Shown: positions 23,421 through 35,690 of the stretch, piece by piece | Layout of the letters: each line of letters starts with the position of its first letter | Numbering within the stretch: the first letter of the stretch is position 1 | Assembly (NCBI GenBank): GCA_014607495.2 | Contig: CP053154.1 | Coordinates: 5,952,001 to 6,016,000, forward strand | Length of the DNA stretch: 64,000 nucleotides | DNA from: Carposina sasakii | Lineage: Eukaryota > Arthropoda > Insecta > Lepidoptera > Carposinidae | Direction: 5' to 3' | Program-made: the position numbers and the translations under genes | Notes under the pieces: model-generated | The model's database searches: none | What the model was told of the DNA's origin: nothing | Seen by the model: only the letters and a program-made list of their open reading frames with translations

Positions 23421-25139
23421 TATGATCAACAAAGTCTGGAATAGCATGTAGGCTATTTATTCCTAGAAAACATATCTTTCCCAGATTATGTTTATTACAC
23501 TTACAACTCGATTTCAATTTACGAACGAATTCGTTAGAATTGAGGTAGTAGTAATACATAAACATCAAAATAACTTAAAAATATTTTTTAAGTTATTGGT
23601 CAGCTCTACATATGTCTTGCTTTTTACTTCAGATTTAATGATATCATTAAAATTCCTGCACAAATTATTATGATATAAAAGACTTATGTGTCGGTTGGAT
23701 AAATACAGTGTCTATAGTTGTTAGGTGATGATTGAGTTATTGCCATGTTATTGTTTCCCTATTTAATACCTTTGTACTGAAAAAAGCCTGCCAAGTCACA
23801 CACCTTTCTGTTTCTTTCTTAATTCATTCAAGTCCAGCCCCTGAGGCATGTCTCGCAACATATTTCCAATATTCAAAATTTTTCTGTTGTAACTCCCAAT
23901 TTTTTCATACGAGGCAAGTCTCCGATGTTATTTGCTGTATGGAAAAAAACATACTCTGCAGGAAATACCAGCCGCAGGTTCCTGATTCAGCATAGCTGAC
24001 CTACTAGCAGATTGATGACCTCGGAGCCATGTCCTCGGGCACTGGGGCCTCTTTCGCAATCTGAGCACTTCAAATGAGATCTGCCGCGTTATATAATTTC
24101 GTGATTGTGGGGTAAGGAATAGAATCTGTGCAATTATGTTTTTAAATAGAATTAGGGCCTAGAAAGAAAGAGTAGAAGCTGTATATCTCTAAAACTTCAT
24201 CGAAAAAGAGATAGAAACTTTATCATTAATGTAGCAGATTTTAGGGCGATTTTACCAATGGTCAGTCAGATAGCCTATATATATATAATATGATGTACCT
24301 AGCATACTAGAAGACGTAACAAAATAACAAAGAAAATACTTTGCGAGACAAACTTTCATTAGGTTCGTAGATACATACCTACTTGATGACTACAAAAATA
24401 TTGGTCAATACAGAATGAGTAAGGTATTTTAGAGGCTTGGGGTCTGGCCTACATGATATTCGGAGTATTGACCTGGAGTATAATTTGAACACTCATGAGC
24501 TTCGTAGATATTTCGAAGAAATTATGTCATTTTGTCATTTCTGATTTTATGTTGCCTACTTTTGTTATAGTGGTAAAATGAATTATTTTGACAATGGAGT
24601 ACCTAATGTATTTCTAGTATGCTTTGATTTGAACATTCCATCACATAGCGGGTGGCCATATGCGGCTTTGTGTCATAAGAAACTAAAGCTTTACTGAGGG
24701 TATAAAATACAATAAGAATTGTTAGGATAAATGAATAAAATGTAGGTATTTTAGAGAGCTTACTTATTACGCATATAGTTAATTATATGGTAATCTACCT
24801 AATATGTAACTATGTATGTATTACGTAATTGCTAACTCTACATAGAAAAGTAGTGTAATTATCGCTGGCAGGTGTTCATCGCATGGCACATAGGTATAAT
24901 AATAAGCTGGAATAGAATTATATTATTGTCTCTATATTTAAAATACTTACCCAAACGATACAAATTGGCTATCAAATACCTTGTCCCAGATTAATCGTAT
25001 ATCGAACGCTAGAATCAGAGGTTATTAAGGTAGTCTGTCTCTATACCAAAGTTTCATGTAGTTACTCGTAAATTTCATGATGATGTAGATTAGCAGTAAA
25101 TAGTAAGAGAGTATGATATCATACGCGTTATACATACAT
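23421..25139. other. No supported gene
   Basis: An 87-codon frame at 23732-23995 and the GC-richer sequence to about 24080 have no recognisable product. The remainder is A+T-rich. Confidence 0.38.
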
Positions 25140-25345
25140 ACATTGGTTGAGATGGCTAGTTTCCGAAATGGGATAGCTAGAACAGTAGGATCATCGGAGC
25201 TCGCACAGCCATGTTTAGTATAGCAGGGACACGTAAAAGATCAGTGAAAAGGTGCTAGCTTATCGCCTGAGTGAAGGCCCAATGTCCTTAGTCACGTCAT
25301 GAACGGAAAGAGTTGCAGCTGATGTATTCTAGTGAAGCCTTAGCA
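25140..25345 (-). repeat. Repeat B copy
   Basis: Shares ACAGCCATGTTTAG, GTGCTAGCTTATCGCCTGAG and GCAGCTGATGTATTCTA with the other copies. The left edge abuts ATACATACATACA, a likely simple-repeat tail. Confidence 0.65.
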
Positions 25346-25692
25346 TAGGTCAGGCGTTATATCTACGTCTTTGTGTTTTAAAATATCGTATGCTTCAATG
25401 ACATCATGGAGTAATGAATTTGATCAGTGGATGTATAGTATCACACGCATCTGTAGCTACGTAGCATAGCATCTCTGGTGGAAAAGCAGCCTTAGAGCCT
25501 TAGACTTGTACGAGCTCTTGTGCCAGTTCAAACAACTCAATACTAGCATGTCACGTCATGTTTGCATTTCTCCGACAAATTTAGCACATCTCGCCGTGAC
25601 AAGTGCACTCTAACTTTGCTTACTCGTTAGAGCGTTACATTTCCATTTAGGTAACTATTTCACATAATATAGGTAGGTATATATCATCAATA

Positions 25693-25841
25693 CACGATGT
25701 TTTTTGTTGCCACCCTTAACGAAGGGTAATATAATATTTTGGAAACCAGACACATCCCATTTGCTTCCATGGAGAAAAATGATCGTGATGATGAGGAGAT
25801 TCCGCAGTTTTCGGGGACGTTAACGATCAAAAATCATCCTG
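25693..25841 (-). mobile_element. TA-flanked MITE, family 1, internally deleted (149 bases)
   Basis: Keeps both ends (CACGATGTTTTTTGTTGCC and AAAATCATCCTG) and TA flanks, but lacks about 220 internal bases present in the 6691, 11933 and 46961 copies. Confidence 0.85.
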
Positions 25842-26599
25842 TATACAAAACCCATTTGAAAGATGTCATGGTGGTATAAAGTGCTCATCCCTATTACAGT
25901 TCAAGCTAATTAGCTAAAATATGAGTTGTACGAATCTAGGGATAATAGGATAGCGGTAGGTACTGTGATTGAAGGAACTTTTTAAATGTAGGCGCAATAA
26001 AGGTGGCCTTTTTGCATTCGTACGGCTGCGATATGACGGCATCGCTCTCCTAGAAATCTAAGTAAGAATCACCAATTTAAGTTTATATTAGAAGAACAGC
26101 TGTATCTATGTATTGCCTAGTACAAAGATTTTTTGTTATGGTACTTACCTACATCATTGAATTGCATCATTATAACTAACAAGTTTCTTGCAATATCTTA
26201 TGTGTAAATACAAGTTAACATGATAAACAAACATAAAGTTGCACGTTTGCAAATGAAAACTAGACTTTATTGTCTAGACTACACAGTCTTGCAAGAGCGC
26301 TGAAATTATGAAAAGTTACGTCTTGACAACGAGGATCGTGCATCGTATAATAGAGCCTACGACAATGTGGCTGGACGGGTACTGGCTAGCAGGATGCGAA
26401 CCGGTCCTATCCAGCCTTCTCCAGAAAAACTGAACATCTTGGCTGTATGGCACTAACTGCCTTCACCTTGCTATGTTGAAAAGGTACTGCATGGATTTTT
26501 CATGTAGAATACGTAATGGATGTTAACTCTATGTGGTTTGGTAATTTTAGAATACGTATGCTAAAAAACAATGTATCCCTCTTTTGTCTTAGCAAGTTA
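25842..26599. other. Nothing recognised
   Basis: A moderately GC-richer patch lies at 26280-26470 with no clear coding frame. Confidence 0.4.
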
Positions 26600-26817
26600 T
26601 CTATACATATAATAAAATTGTAACGGATCGATGTTTGTGCACGCTAATCTCAGAAACGGCTGGACCGATTCCGATGCAGTTTTCAGAAATATATTCTGAC
26701 AGGTCCCACTTAACATATAGGCTACTTTTTATCCCGGGAAAATGTTTTTATCCCGGATAATTTCGACATTTTGTTTTTTCTGCAGTCCACGCGGACGGAG
26801 TCGCGGGCGTCCACTAG
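26600..26817 (+). mobile_element. Lep1-like Helitron, short form, intact ends (218 bases)
   Basis: The cleanest copy in the window: A|TCTATACATATAAT...hairpin GCGGACGGAGTCGCGG...CTAG|T. It is nearly identical in layout to the 21703 copy. Confidence 0.92.
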
Positions 26818-29004
26818 TGTATTCATATAAACACATTATGTTTGATGCTTCTTAAAAATACTACGAGCCTGTCGGCACTTAACAATCGACAAATTATTAC
26901 ATGGAATTTAACATTTTAAATAACATTTTGAAGATCTTGAGGTCCTTTTGTAAAATTATACCAAACGCAGACTAACTACTCGTATTCAACCACAAACAAG
27001 CCTTTTACCACTTAGGATTGAACTTGAAAATTACGTTTCATTGTTCCTTAGCAGTTAATGTTATTGTGACGCAATGTGCGCAAGAGTGGGGTAAGAGTAC
27101 AGTCATGGACGGACAAGGTCTGTGTTGCACGCCGTTTGCAGTGTGATGCGTTATTTTGCTATTACGTCTATAGTACAGTGAAAAGATAATACATTTTTTC
27201 ATCCGTAGAAGAAACAAAAAAAGTGTAACAAAATTGTGAAAATAGCCCCTACTATAGAATCTTTCCACAAAATTTAGGGTTGGACAACACAATAAATAAT
27301 TTTCAAGTGAACATTCCTGAGTTATTTAGGAATTTCTTCATACTATCGGAGAAAAACACATTTTGACAACAAACTTTCTGAATAGTTTCTACTATTCATT
27401 ATAGTTAGTGGGCTATATTCATATTCATATTCTTTTCGCTAAACATACCCCTTTTATTAAACCCTGTATTGTGGGCAGAAACACTAGGCCAACTAAATAC
27501 CAACAAAAATGTTGTCAATGAAGTCAGCGATACATGACAATAATATGCCACACGCGTGCACGCCTCGGAACTAAGTGACGTATACCGTTACAGACAACAA
27601 TTGGCAAGAAAATGTGTACCCACGGCATCTGATCACAGTGTCGTCGTTACTTATGCAATAACGTTACGCGCGATTACACGCGATTGTGTCGCGAATAACG
27701 CTACTGAAGTACCGAGGAAAGCTTTTTGAAGGAAAGCGTAAAATGCGCTTTGAACTAAAAATGATAGAGTTGCCTGTTTTCACTTTTATCATTTTTTTAT
27801 GACATACTTGACTGATGTTCCTGTATCCCCTAGATGGGCAGATGGCTTTTACATTAACATTTTTTTTATATACCTTGCTAATTAATCTATGTAGTTTAAT
27901 TTAAGTGGGTGGGCAAGTCTACTTTATGTCGTCGGCCATGAAGTTCTGATTTTTCAAATCCAAATTGGTTCACAATTACTGTATGATTTCATTTTACTTT
28001 TTATCGTGTTATATTGAGATATTATTGAGATATAAATGTTGCATGTGAAATTAAAATGAAATGAAAAATGGTTGACTTTTACCGGAATGTGAACCTGATA
28101 AAGTTTTCCGTTATAATTTCAAATTGTTTCCTAGTTCACTCCTCCCACAAGCGGCAATAAGAAACTTCTTTACATAAAATATGGGAGATACTAGGTATTG
28201 TAAGTCTCTTTGTATAGGCTATATGAAAACTACATCTATTATTGTCTTCCGACTTCAATGGCGAATTTACAAACGGTTACGAGAAAAGAGCGAAAATAAA
28301 TGTGAATAACTTTCAACTCGTGTTCATTTTACGTTGTTATGTTGTTGTGATCGAATTCCAGTAACTGTTGTTGACATCAGCGTAGTATTTTTATGTTTTC
28401 GTAAGGTTCAGGTCAATTTACTCAATATATCCAGTATCTATTTTGAATAGCTAAACATTTGTTTTTGAGTTTTAATTTCTTGGATAAGATGTACCTATAC
28501 TGACGATATTTTTCAGTATTTCACTGCCTGCGACTACATTTTTGCGTCTTATTGGCTTTCTAGAGGTGCCGCCGACGCGTTTTTGCGTCCTGGTTCTAGG
28601 CGTTGAGCTGACATCTGTATGCTTAGAAAATCTGCCGGCAGCGAATGTGTTAATATATTATTATACTCTTTATGTCACACCCTGTTTAATTCCAGATTAT
28701 TCTTTGTAAATATTTATCATCTAATGTTAATGAGACAGTTGGTGACAGATCACGGCAATAGTTTAAATACCATAGGGGAGCGTCCGGCGCGTGCGTCGGC
28801 AAAAACACCACCTGCATCCGACTAGATTTCCATATAAAGATAGGTCTTTACTTATAGATACTAGATTTTATACATTCACGTGCTGTTTAGCTGCAATTTC
28901 GCCTGTTGAAATAGTCTCGACTCTATTTACTCCTCTATATTACCCGAATCTTTGGTTATTGGCGAATAAGCGTAAACTCCGAAGTTTTTAAATGTCATAT
29001 AATC
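26818..29004. other. Mostly unrecognised, with one MITE remnant
   Basis: At about 27300-27465 a decayed half of the 44752-type fold-back can be seen (CTTTTCGCTAAACATACCCC near its end). A CpG-rich patch lies at 27540-27710. The 68-codon frame at 28619 has no known motif. Confidence 0.4.
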
Positions 29005-29070
29005 TACCGAGGCGTAGGCCCATGTCCAGCAGTGGACTTCTCATGCCTGAATTAATAATGATAATGACAA
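29005..29070 (+). repeat. Repeat C 3' fragment
   Basis: GTCCAGCAGTGGACTTCT followed by an AATAATGATAATGA simple tail matches the 3' end of the repeat C copies at 33325, 43510, 51129 and 53620. Confidence 0.6.
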
Positions 29071-31058
29071 TTATATATTTATTTAATTTATTATTATTAT
29101 ATTTTATATTGATTTTATATATCTATTCAATCTTATAAAAAAAGATTCGATAACCTAACCTAACCCGAACATATTCAGACCTTAAGCTCTGACTTTTCGA
29201 TACAAAATATCACTACAGCCTACACATACTGTAGCCTATTCATACATATTACATGTACTCAAGGAATTCTCCATATAGGTGCAGTGTACACAGTTTAGAT
29301 AAAGTTGAATGATTGTATTAAGGTTGTATGATTTGGGAGTTTACCATTTTTCTTGGCAGTTTATAGTAAACTTTAGGTATATACTCTGTGGGAGACAAAG
29401 AGATGTCTGTAAAAACTAATAAAAAATATGATATAATATATATAAGAAAATTGTACAATGATTTACTTAGGTACGTTAATTTTATTTAGGATGATGCCGT
29501 GGGAAATTAGAGCGTTCTACAATAGGTAACATTTTGGGGGCTTGCTTTCCTGAGATATTTGAGTACCTATTTAATACGTAGGATAAGTAGGAATTGAAAA
29601 ATTGGGATCTTTTAAATGTAATTTATTGTTCTAGTCTGACTGGTAGTTCAGTAGTTATACTCTACATAATCATATACAAACACACTACTGACCTCACAAT
29701 CATAATTATTTACAAATAATATACCTATACAAGTATAAATTATAAAATCATAAATCGATAGCGACCTATGGAAAAGGTTAATTGAATTTTTATTTATAGA
29801 ATTCAAGTAGGTAGTGATAATAATATTAAGTCTTCATTACATTTTATTTGAATGAATTATTTAAGGTTTAGACTTCTGTTATCATTTATCAACTAACTGA
29901 ATCTATCTAGAAATCGAATTGAATTTTCTGAATTGTTATTGAACTATCGGATTATTGCTTTTTTATTATAATCAACTTGAAAGTGTGGGTCAGAATATGA
30001 CTTACTCTCTTAGTTTTTTTACCTTACCAAATGTAAAGTTCGCTGTAGTCATCATATGCCCTTACCTTGTTCTACATCAGCATGCTATAAATTAATTTCA
30101 AATCATCTGACACGCATCATTCCTCAAGATGACAAGGCAAAAGTGTTTATACACAAACCCTCGTTAAAAACTAACATACATAACCTTGCCATAAGAAACA
30201 TAAACGTATGTAATCGACTAAGTACAGCATATAGCTCTGGCGCCACTTTGTATGAACGTTCCTCAGTTCTTCCTTCATGAAACATACAAGTTAGTTAGGT
30301 CCTATTTCGAACATTGCATACTTATATTGGTGAATTGTAAATAAAGGTTAAAATTGACGATCGTATCCATTAGCTTTAATTTCAATATGCGAGTAGGAAT
30401 GCAACCTATTTCGCTTTTATCGATCAAGGTTTTAATAACCTCAATAATAATGTATCATCGAATATTAATATTATATTCATATTTTTGTGCTTATCCAATG
30501 AGCTTTTCTTTTTCAAATTGTTTGAAACTTATGTCGTGGTGAAAATACGACCTTTCAATAAAGTGCGCCTGTCACAGTTCCAAAAACATGTATGACCAAC
30601 AGGTTCACTCCTCATAAAGGTGTTAACACCAGCAGGACTAAAGTATATTTGCAGTCTTAGTAATGTTTAATCATCTCTAATAGTCACGTACTATGTAGTC
30701 TACATCTACATATCTATTAATAAAATAGTACTTACAGACAACTGAGCTAAAAAATCCACCTGCCCATTCTTAGTACTTCTTTCGATACTATAAAAAAGTG
30801 AAAGGGCATGAAGTATTTCAATACGTGTATGTTTCCCTGTAACTTCAAAACGACTGAAGGTATTTTGAATATATGTGAATTCGGGTTCTCTTGGATAAGC
30901 CATGCTTTTCCACGTTTATAGTTTGGTTCTCATACGGTACACGTACACGGATCCGCGAGCTTTTATACTAATATCTGTAGGTGCTACTCGTAGTAGGCCA
31001 CTTTTTGAGTATGTGGTACATTCAACATAATTGCCATGAAATGACTGAATTCTAAATG
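29071..31058. other. A+T-rich, no supported gene
   Basis: A 74-codon frame at 30056-30280 (MPLPCSTSACYKLISNH...) has a less A+T-biased codon use than its neighbours but no motif that I recognise. Otherwise nothing. Confidence 0.38.
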
Positions 31059-31470
31059 TTTTTTTTTTACAATGAGCTAGGCAAACATTTGACCGCCATC
31101 GTGCCTGATGTTAAGCAAGATGCGGCCTAGGGTGGTACATGTTTGCCTAGAAAGTGCCTATTCACTCTAGCTTTGAAGAGACCGATGTTGTAGTGCTCGG
31201 GAAATACATCAGCAGGAAGTGCATTCCACTCCTTAGCCGTTCGCATTACAAACGAGTTAGCATAACGTTTGGTGCGGATGGGTGGGATATCAACAACATA
31301 AGGGTGATACGCTAGTCTGCGTCTAGTATCACGATGGTGAAAAGAGGCTGGTGGAACTGTACTGTGAAGTTCCCACGCACACTCTCCAAAGTGTATCCTG
31401 TAAAACACTAACAAGGCAGCAATTTTACGGTGGTGGATCAGGTCCTGGAGTTTCGAATTTGTTACTTAGG
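31059..31470 (-). mobile_element. 5'-truncated LINE, C-terminal end of ORF2 and 3' UTR
   Basis: On the minus strand the coding tail is followed by a short 3' region (GCATCTTGCTTAACATCAGG, GCGGTCAAATGTTTGCC) and a poly(A) run, seen as T at 31059-31068. The 5' boundary is not marked by a clear target duplication; homology fades near 31470. Confidence 0.72.
31127..31465 (-). pseudogene. LINE reverse transcriptase C-terminal tail
   Basis: The frame is open from about 31465 to the stop at 31127; the first Met (31414) is internal. It reads as a thumb/C-terminal region typical of lepidopteran Jockey/CR1-like ORF2: LQDLIHHRKIAALLVFYRI, then HFGECAWELH, then RTKRYANSFVMRTAKEWNAL, then LPADVFPEHYNIGLFKARVN. 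There are no internal stops in this part. The polymerase motifs (FADD box) lie upstream and are absent, so it is inactive. The clade call is inference from the wording of the motif. Confidence 0.78.
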
Positions 31471-32559
31471 TATGTAAAGCCGAAAGGACGATTTAGATAT
31501 TATCTTTGCCTGCAGATCGATTAAGCCTCATAATAATTACAATGTATCGTACATGATGAAGATGTGTGGTGTTATTTCAAACGATAGTTCTGACAACCCC
31601 ATTCCATTTGTGGTTCTGCGGTCAGACATACAACTCGTATTGTAATCGACTACAGGCGGTTTAGGGTTAGGGTACTTTTGTTCGAGAACAAGAAATGAAT
31701 GAGAAATGAGTTTTACCCATGAAGCAGATGTGAACGCTTAACAGCGCAGTATGAGTTAGCCATCTGGCTTACATTTGGTTCATCAATAATATACACTTCT
31801 AAAATACTTCAACTTCTGATTATACTATATATAATTAATTTGATTCGCTAAAGTTCATTACCAAAACAAGTCATAAGCTGTGGTTTCCTAGGATAGCGGT
31901 GCCATCAAATAGCGACCATACAGACGCAAAACAACGTCCTCTTTACGATGCCGAAAGTTCATTCAAGGCCGCTATATGACCGCTTTAGGCGGCTTTTCCG
32001 CCAGATCATAGCCTCGTCGTCACACTAAAATTCTAAGCTATACTTCAATCAATCAATCAATATATATATGTCTATATTTACATGTTATTATTTGTATTGA
32101 CAGCAAGTGTGCTACATATTTCGTCATATCTGACATGCAAATTTTCATTCCATACAATTCAACATTAACTTACCTACTTGACATGATGCAAAAAAAAAAC
32201 AATTGACAATCGTCATTATTTTCCTTCGACAAATAAATGGCTGATAGTTGTGCGAAAGCTTTGCACAGTATACCAGTCGCAACCTCAACATAAAAGGAAC
32301 CGCACTCCCAATCGCGGTCTTCAGTTGCAAATCCACAAGTGCACACTAAATCTGCTACATAGTAACATCGTATTAGGGATGCTGGACGCGTAGGTAATGG
32401 CGTGTTCTGATGCTGTATATTTATGTGGATCAATAGCATTGCTATAAAGTCTATAATCACCTGCTAGTAATTTACTTTGCCGCTACCATCTCTATCTTTA
32501 ATTGACTTCCTATGATACAGGTCCACTGTTGGGAATAATTATGTGTTTCAATATGATAG
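31471..32559. other. Mostly unrecognised
   Basis: At 31885-32000 words of the 7739 MITE recur (GGTTTCCTA, CTCTTTACG). An AATC microsatellite-like run lies at 32044-32060. Opposite frames at 32145-32460 show no motif. Confidence 0.38.
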
Positions 32560-32699
32560 ATTCTGACCGTCAAAATTAAACCTAAACATAAAACTAGTTC
32601 TACCTGTCCCTTTTTCTCTCAGCCATTTATTTATGTTAAGAACGGATAGGGTGAGACCTGACATAGGCTAAGTTTACGTTTAAGTGTGACGGTCAGAAC
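32560..32699. mobile_element. Fold-back MITE (family of 34411)
   Basis: Ends ATTCTGACCGTC and GTGTGACGGTCAGAA enclose arms with AAACCTAAAC and GTTTAAGTGTGAC. The centre includes TTATGTTAAGAACGGA, also found in reverse orientation in the copy at 34411. Confidence 0.7.
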
Positions 32700-33324
32700 T
32701 ATAATGATTTTCTGACTTATTAGAAAATTTGTAGGTACAAGTTCTGCAACATGTCTGTTAAATAAAAACAGTTTTCTTAAAATTTGATTCACAGTAAAGT
32801 AAAATCTTCTACTGACAACGAAAGATACGCATTTTTCAGGGACAGCTTTAAACTTTTACCTTTGCGTAAAACTTTATTAAAGCTTATCAGCACTTCCTTA
32901 CTGCTTAATCGAGTATTTTCAAAAACGTGTACGTTAATTGTAGAATGGAAACAGTTTCCAATAAACAAATTTAGATTGCCCCATACTTACGAGCTATCAG
33001 CCCACGTCCTGAACAGACGTATTGACGTAAAGTGAGTAAGTGCAGTTACCTCTATCTGCGTACTATGCAGATGTAATTATTTTCGTATTAACTACGCGCT
33101 GTGAATAATTATGTTTACATTCGTAATTTGATATGAATCGTATTAGCTGTGGTAACTAACTAACATGTTAGTGGATTAGACTCTAACGACTTGTACGGAA
33201 GGAGAAGTAGGTGATGTATTCTAGCACAAATATAATATTCTAGACAAGCCCCGCATCAGTACAAGATTTGCCAGAATTCCTGATAGTAAATAAAGATAGC
33301 TTGTTAAGCCAATATATTATGTAT
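32700..33324. other. Nothing supported; repeat B end fragment near 33195-33265
   Basis: GTGATGTATTCTAG and AAGCCCCGCATCAG mark the right end of repeat B. The 83-codon frame at 32784 has no recognisable motif. Confidence 0.4.
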
Positions 33325-33590
33325 TCTTCTTCTTCTTCTTCAGCGTATTGTAATCCACTGCTGGACGTAGGCCTCCCCCAGGGCACGCCACAAGGCTACT
33401 GCCACAGGGGGGTTTTGCCCATAGTCACCACGCTGGGCAGTGTAGGCAGGCGGGTTGGTGACCGCAGTGTGATTTTCGGACTATGTTGTCAGTACGGAAG
33501 GCGCTGCTGCCCACCTCCCGGAAACCCTTAATCGCCTCGTACGACACCCACGGGCAGGCAGGGGTGGTACAAACTCTACTCTGCCGGCAA
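33325..33590 (-). repeat. Repeat C copy with (GAA)n tail
   Basis: On the minus strand it ends with GTCCAGCAGTGGATTAC and a GAAGAAGAAGAAGAA tail (33327-33342 as CTT/TCT on the plus strand), like SINE or CR1-type LINE tails. The body contains GGAGGCCTACG and CCGGGAGGTGGGCAGC. TATGTATT flanks both sides as a rough target duplication. The frames at 33268-33679 are artefacts of its GC-rich body. Confidence 0.75.
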
Positions 33591-33594
33591 ATAT

Positions 33595-34410
33595 ATGTAT
33601 TGGTAAAAGCCTTTGTTACTTTTATTATAAAAGCAGTGGCGAAAACCAAAACCTTGAAAGTCAAGTAGCACGGCCGCACTTATTAAGCTCATTTCGTACA
33701 TAATCATTTATTTCAATAAAAAACCTATCTGTGTAAAAATTTTCATCCAGTGTCTTTCTCACGACGCGACGAAGACAAATCTATTGATATGATATCTCCC
33801 AACTCTCTCAAATGCAACAACCCGTTTAGGCCCTAGAGCTTGCCAAATAAATATACATAACACTCGAAAACATAACCCTCTTTCTGGCGTAGTCGGGTAA
33901 AAATACGGTTTTCAACGTTGAAGTGCGTAGCCTTGTCAAAACCAGATATTGGGTAGTTTCTTAAAGCCTTTCTTTCTTCATTAATTTTCTTCAAAAAATA
34001 AAACTACGTCCCACTGCGACAGCGGGTGTCCCTTAATCACTCAACTTTTTTTTTATAACACAACGTTGCCCTAGGTCATGTTGTGATGGGTAACGGTCAG
34101 CTTTTACTGACTGTGTTATGAAGTTACTATAACGGTTAACTTAGTAGCACCAAATTAACCATAATTTGTTAAGTGAATACAGATAAAATGAATTAGGTTA
34201 ACATGCACTTCACTGATTATCGATCGGGCGATACATCTTAAATGTTTGAACATTATGGTTTTAATTAATAGTTAGTAATTAGAGTGTAAGCAAAATGGAA
34301 CACATAATTTAAGTCTATGAAAGCAAACTACCTCTACCTAGGCTAGTATTTTGCGCCGAAACAAAAATATTTGGGATTAGCGCAGGTAGATATTCATCTT
34401 ATCTGAATGA
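33595..34410. other. Nothing recognised
   Basis: A+T-rich, no supported feature. Confidence 0.45.
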
Positions 34411-34547
34411 ATTCCGGCAGTCACACTTAAACCTAAACCTAATCTTAGTCAGGTCTATCTTCTCTCCGTTCTTAACATAAATGGCTGAGACAGAAAAGGA
34501 CAGGTAAGACTAATTTTACGTTTAGGTTTAAGTGTGACTGCCGGAAT
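34411..34547. mobile_element. Fold-back MITE with ~28-bp inverted ends (137 bases)
   Basis: ATTCCGGCAGTCACACTTAA at the left is the reverse complement of the right end, and the match continues through AACCTAAAC. The copy at 32560 is the same family in the other orientation. A short minus-strand frame across it is an artefact. Confidence 0.82.
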
Positions 34548-34629
34548 CAACCATATTATGTGTACAATAAAGAATAAGGAAATAATAGATATTAGCTGGA
34601 AAAATAATATTAACATATGGTTTTTTCTC

Positions 34630-34830
34630 GAAATAGGGTAGCCAGATATGATCATGATGCAGGATCATAAAGGAAATGTCACAGCCAGGCTTAGCATAGC
34701 GATGATATAAGTGATCAGTGACAAGTTGCTAGCTTATCGCCTGAGAGAACGCCCGAGTTCCTTAGTCAACACTTACGACATGCATGGAAGGAGATGCAAC
34801 TGATGTATTAAAGCCCCGCATCAGCATAGG
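34630..34830 (-). repeat. Repeat B copy, near full length
   Basis: Contains GGTAGCCAG, GGATCATAAAGGA, CAGTGACAAGTTGCTAGC, CTTATCGCCTGAGAGAACG, ACGACATGCATGG and AAGCCCCGCATCAGCATAGG in order. It serves as the reference copy for this family here. Confidence 0.72.
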
Positions 34831-34959
34831 ATTAAATATATAATTAAATAGCCTTAACATACCTACGATACCTGAGCCTGGTTCAGATACTCAAATTTAT
34901 CTCAACCAGGCACTTTAAGCTACTCATAAAATGGTGTATTTACATCAATATCAATCTCG

Positions 34960-35115
34960 TGCAAAGCATAATCGCGCAATTCCCTCACAGCCACAATGTG
35001 CCGTTGCGATCTCGCTAGGCCAAGGCCGCGTGACATAACGCGTTACGTGCGCCCGCGCACGCGTGGTCTGCTGCGTAACGGTACGGAGCCGAGCCGGGCC
35101 CGTCACGGAGCTGCT
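34960..35115. promoter_or_regulatory. CpG-rich island, promoter- or exon-like
   Basis: About 150 bases with a high CpG count (GCGTTACGTGCGCCCGCGCA and nearby), set in A+T-rich sequence. The minus-strand 83-codon frame at 34951-35202 crosses it but has no known domain. It could be a promoter, a noncoding exon or a GC-rich repeat. Confidence 0.25.
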
Positions 35116-35345
35116 GTGATGGTATGGAATGCGTGGATAAACGAATAAACTGATGGCAGATATTATTGGATATTGCTGATATTTGTAGGTACTAAAATGC
35201 ATTTCAGCATATAGTCCCTTTAAATGATGCCGCTAGTTACGATTTGCATGACTAGGTACATTATCTGTGGGCACATATAAAATGTTGGTTCCAAAATCAG
35301 GCATAGGTGTTATTCTATGAAATATACAGACTATTATCACTTTGA

Positions 35346-35690
35346 TTGTGTTATAAGAAGGGTCTTACTAGATATTTAACCAAACGAACAAAAACTCTAC
35401 AGCATCACAGTTGCATCACACTTCAGCTGCAAACGCATCAGTCCATGTACGGCGGCGCGGCGACATGGCTGTCAGGCGACTCATCGGGCGACATGTCAGG
35501 CTGCAGGGACGTCGGACAACGGTACCGCCAATCACAGGGTACCCGGAACACAGCGAGGCAATTCCAGGGAAGTTCTAAAATAGAGACGTGCACTGAATTC
35601 TGCGCCATTACGACGCTATTAAGCTTTTTTTCTGGATTTTTCAAGAGCTCTGTGAGATTAGTTTGTTGGATTTATCTACTTTTTATGTAG
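35346..35690 (+). CDS. Candidate exon of unknown function (weak)
   Basis: A 114-codon open frame spans a GC-rich core at 35430-35570. A pyrimidine-leaning CATCACACTTCAG at 35410-35422 could be a splice acceptor, followed by LQTHQSMYGGAATWLSGDSS... in this frame. The opposite strand is also open here (35438-35644), so coding direction is not settled. The internal repeat of GCGACATG words (35458-35500) may explain the double-open pattern. I do not recognise the product. It may be an exon of a neighbouring gene, a decayed transposon coding segment, or chance in GC-rich sequence. Confidence 0.2.
   Translation: MCYKKGLTRYLTKRTKTLQHHSCITLQLQTHQSMYGGAATWLSGDSSGDMSGCRDVGQRYRQSQGTRNTARQFQGSSKIETCTEFCAITTLLSFFSGFFKSSVRLVCWIYLLFM

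Noticed and set aside
23233..23568. 111-codon minus-strand frame
   Set aside because: Overlaps the family 2 MITE; the related copy at 59536 does not keep the frame.
33268..33679. Open frames of 61-87 codons
   Set aside because: They lie within the GC-rich body of repeat C, which recurs at 43510, 51129 and 53620 without a conserved frame.
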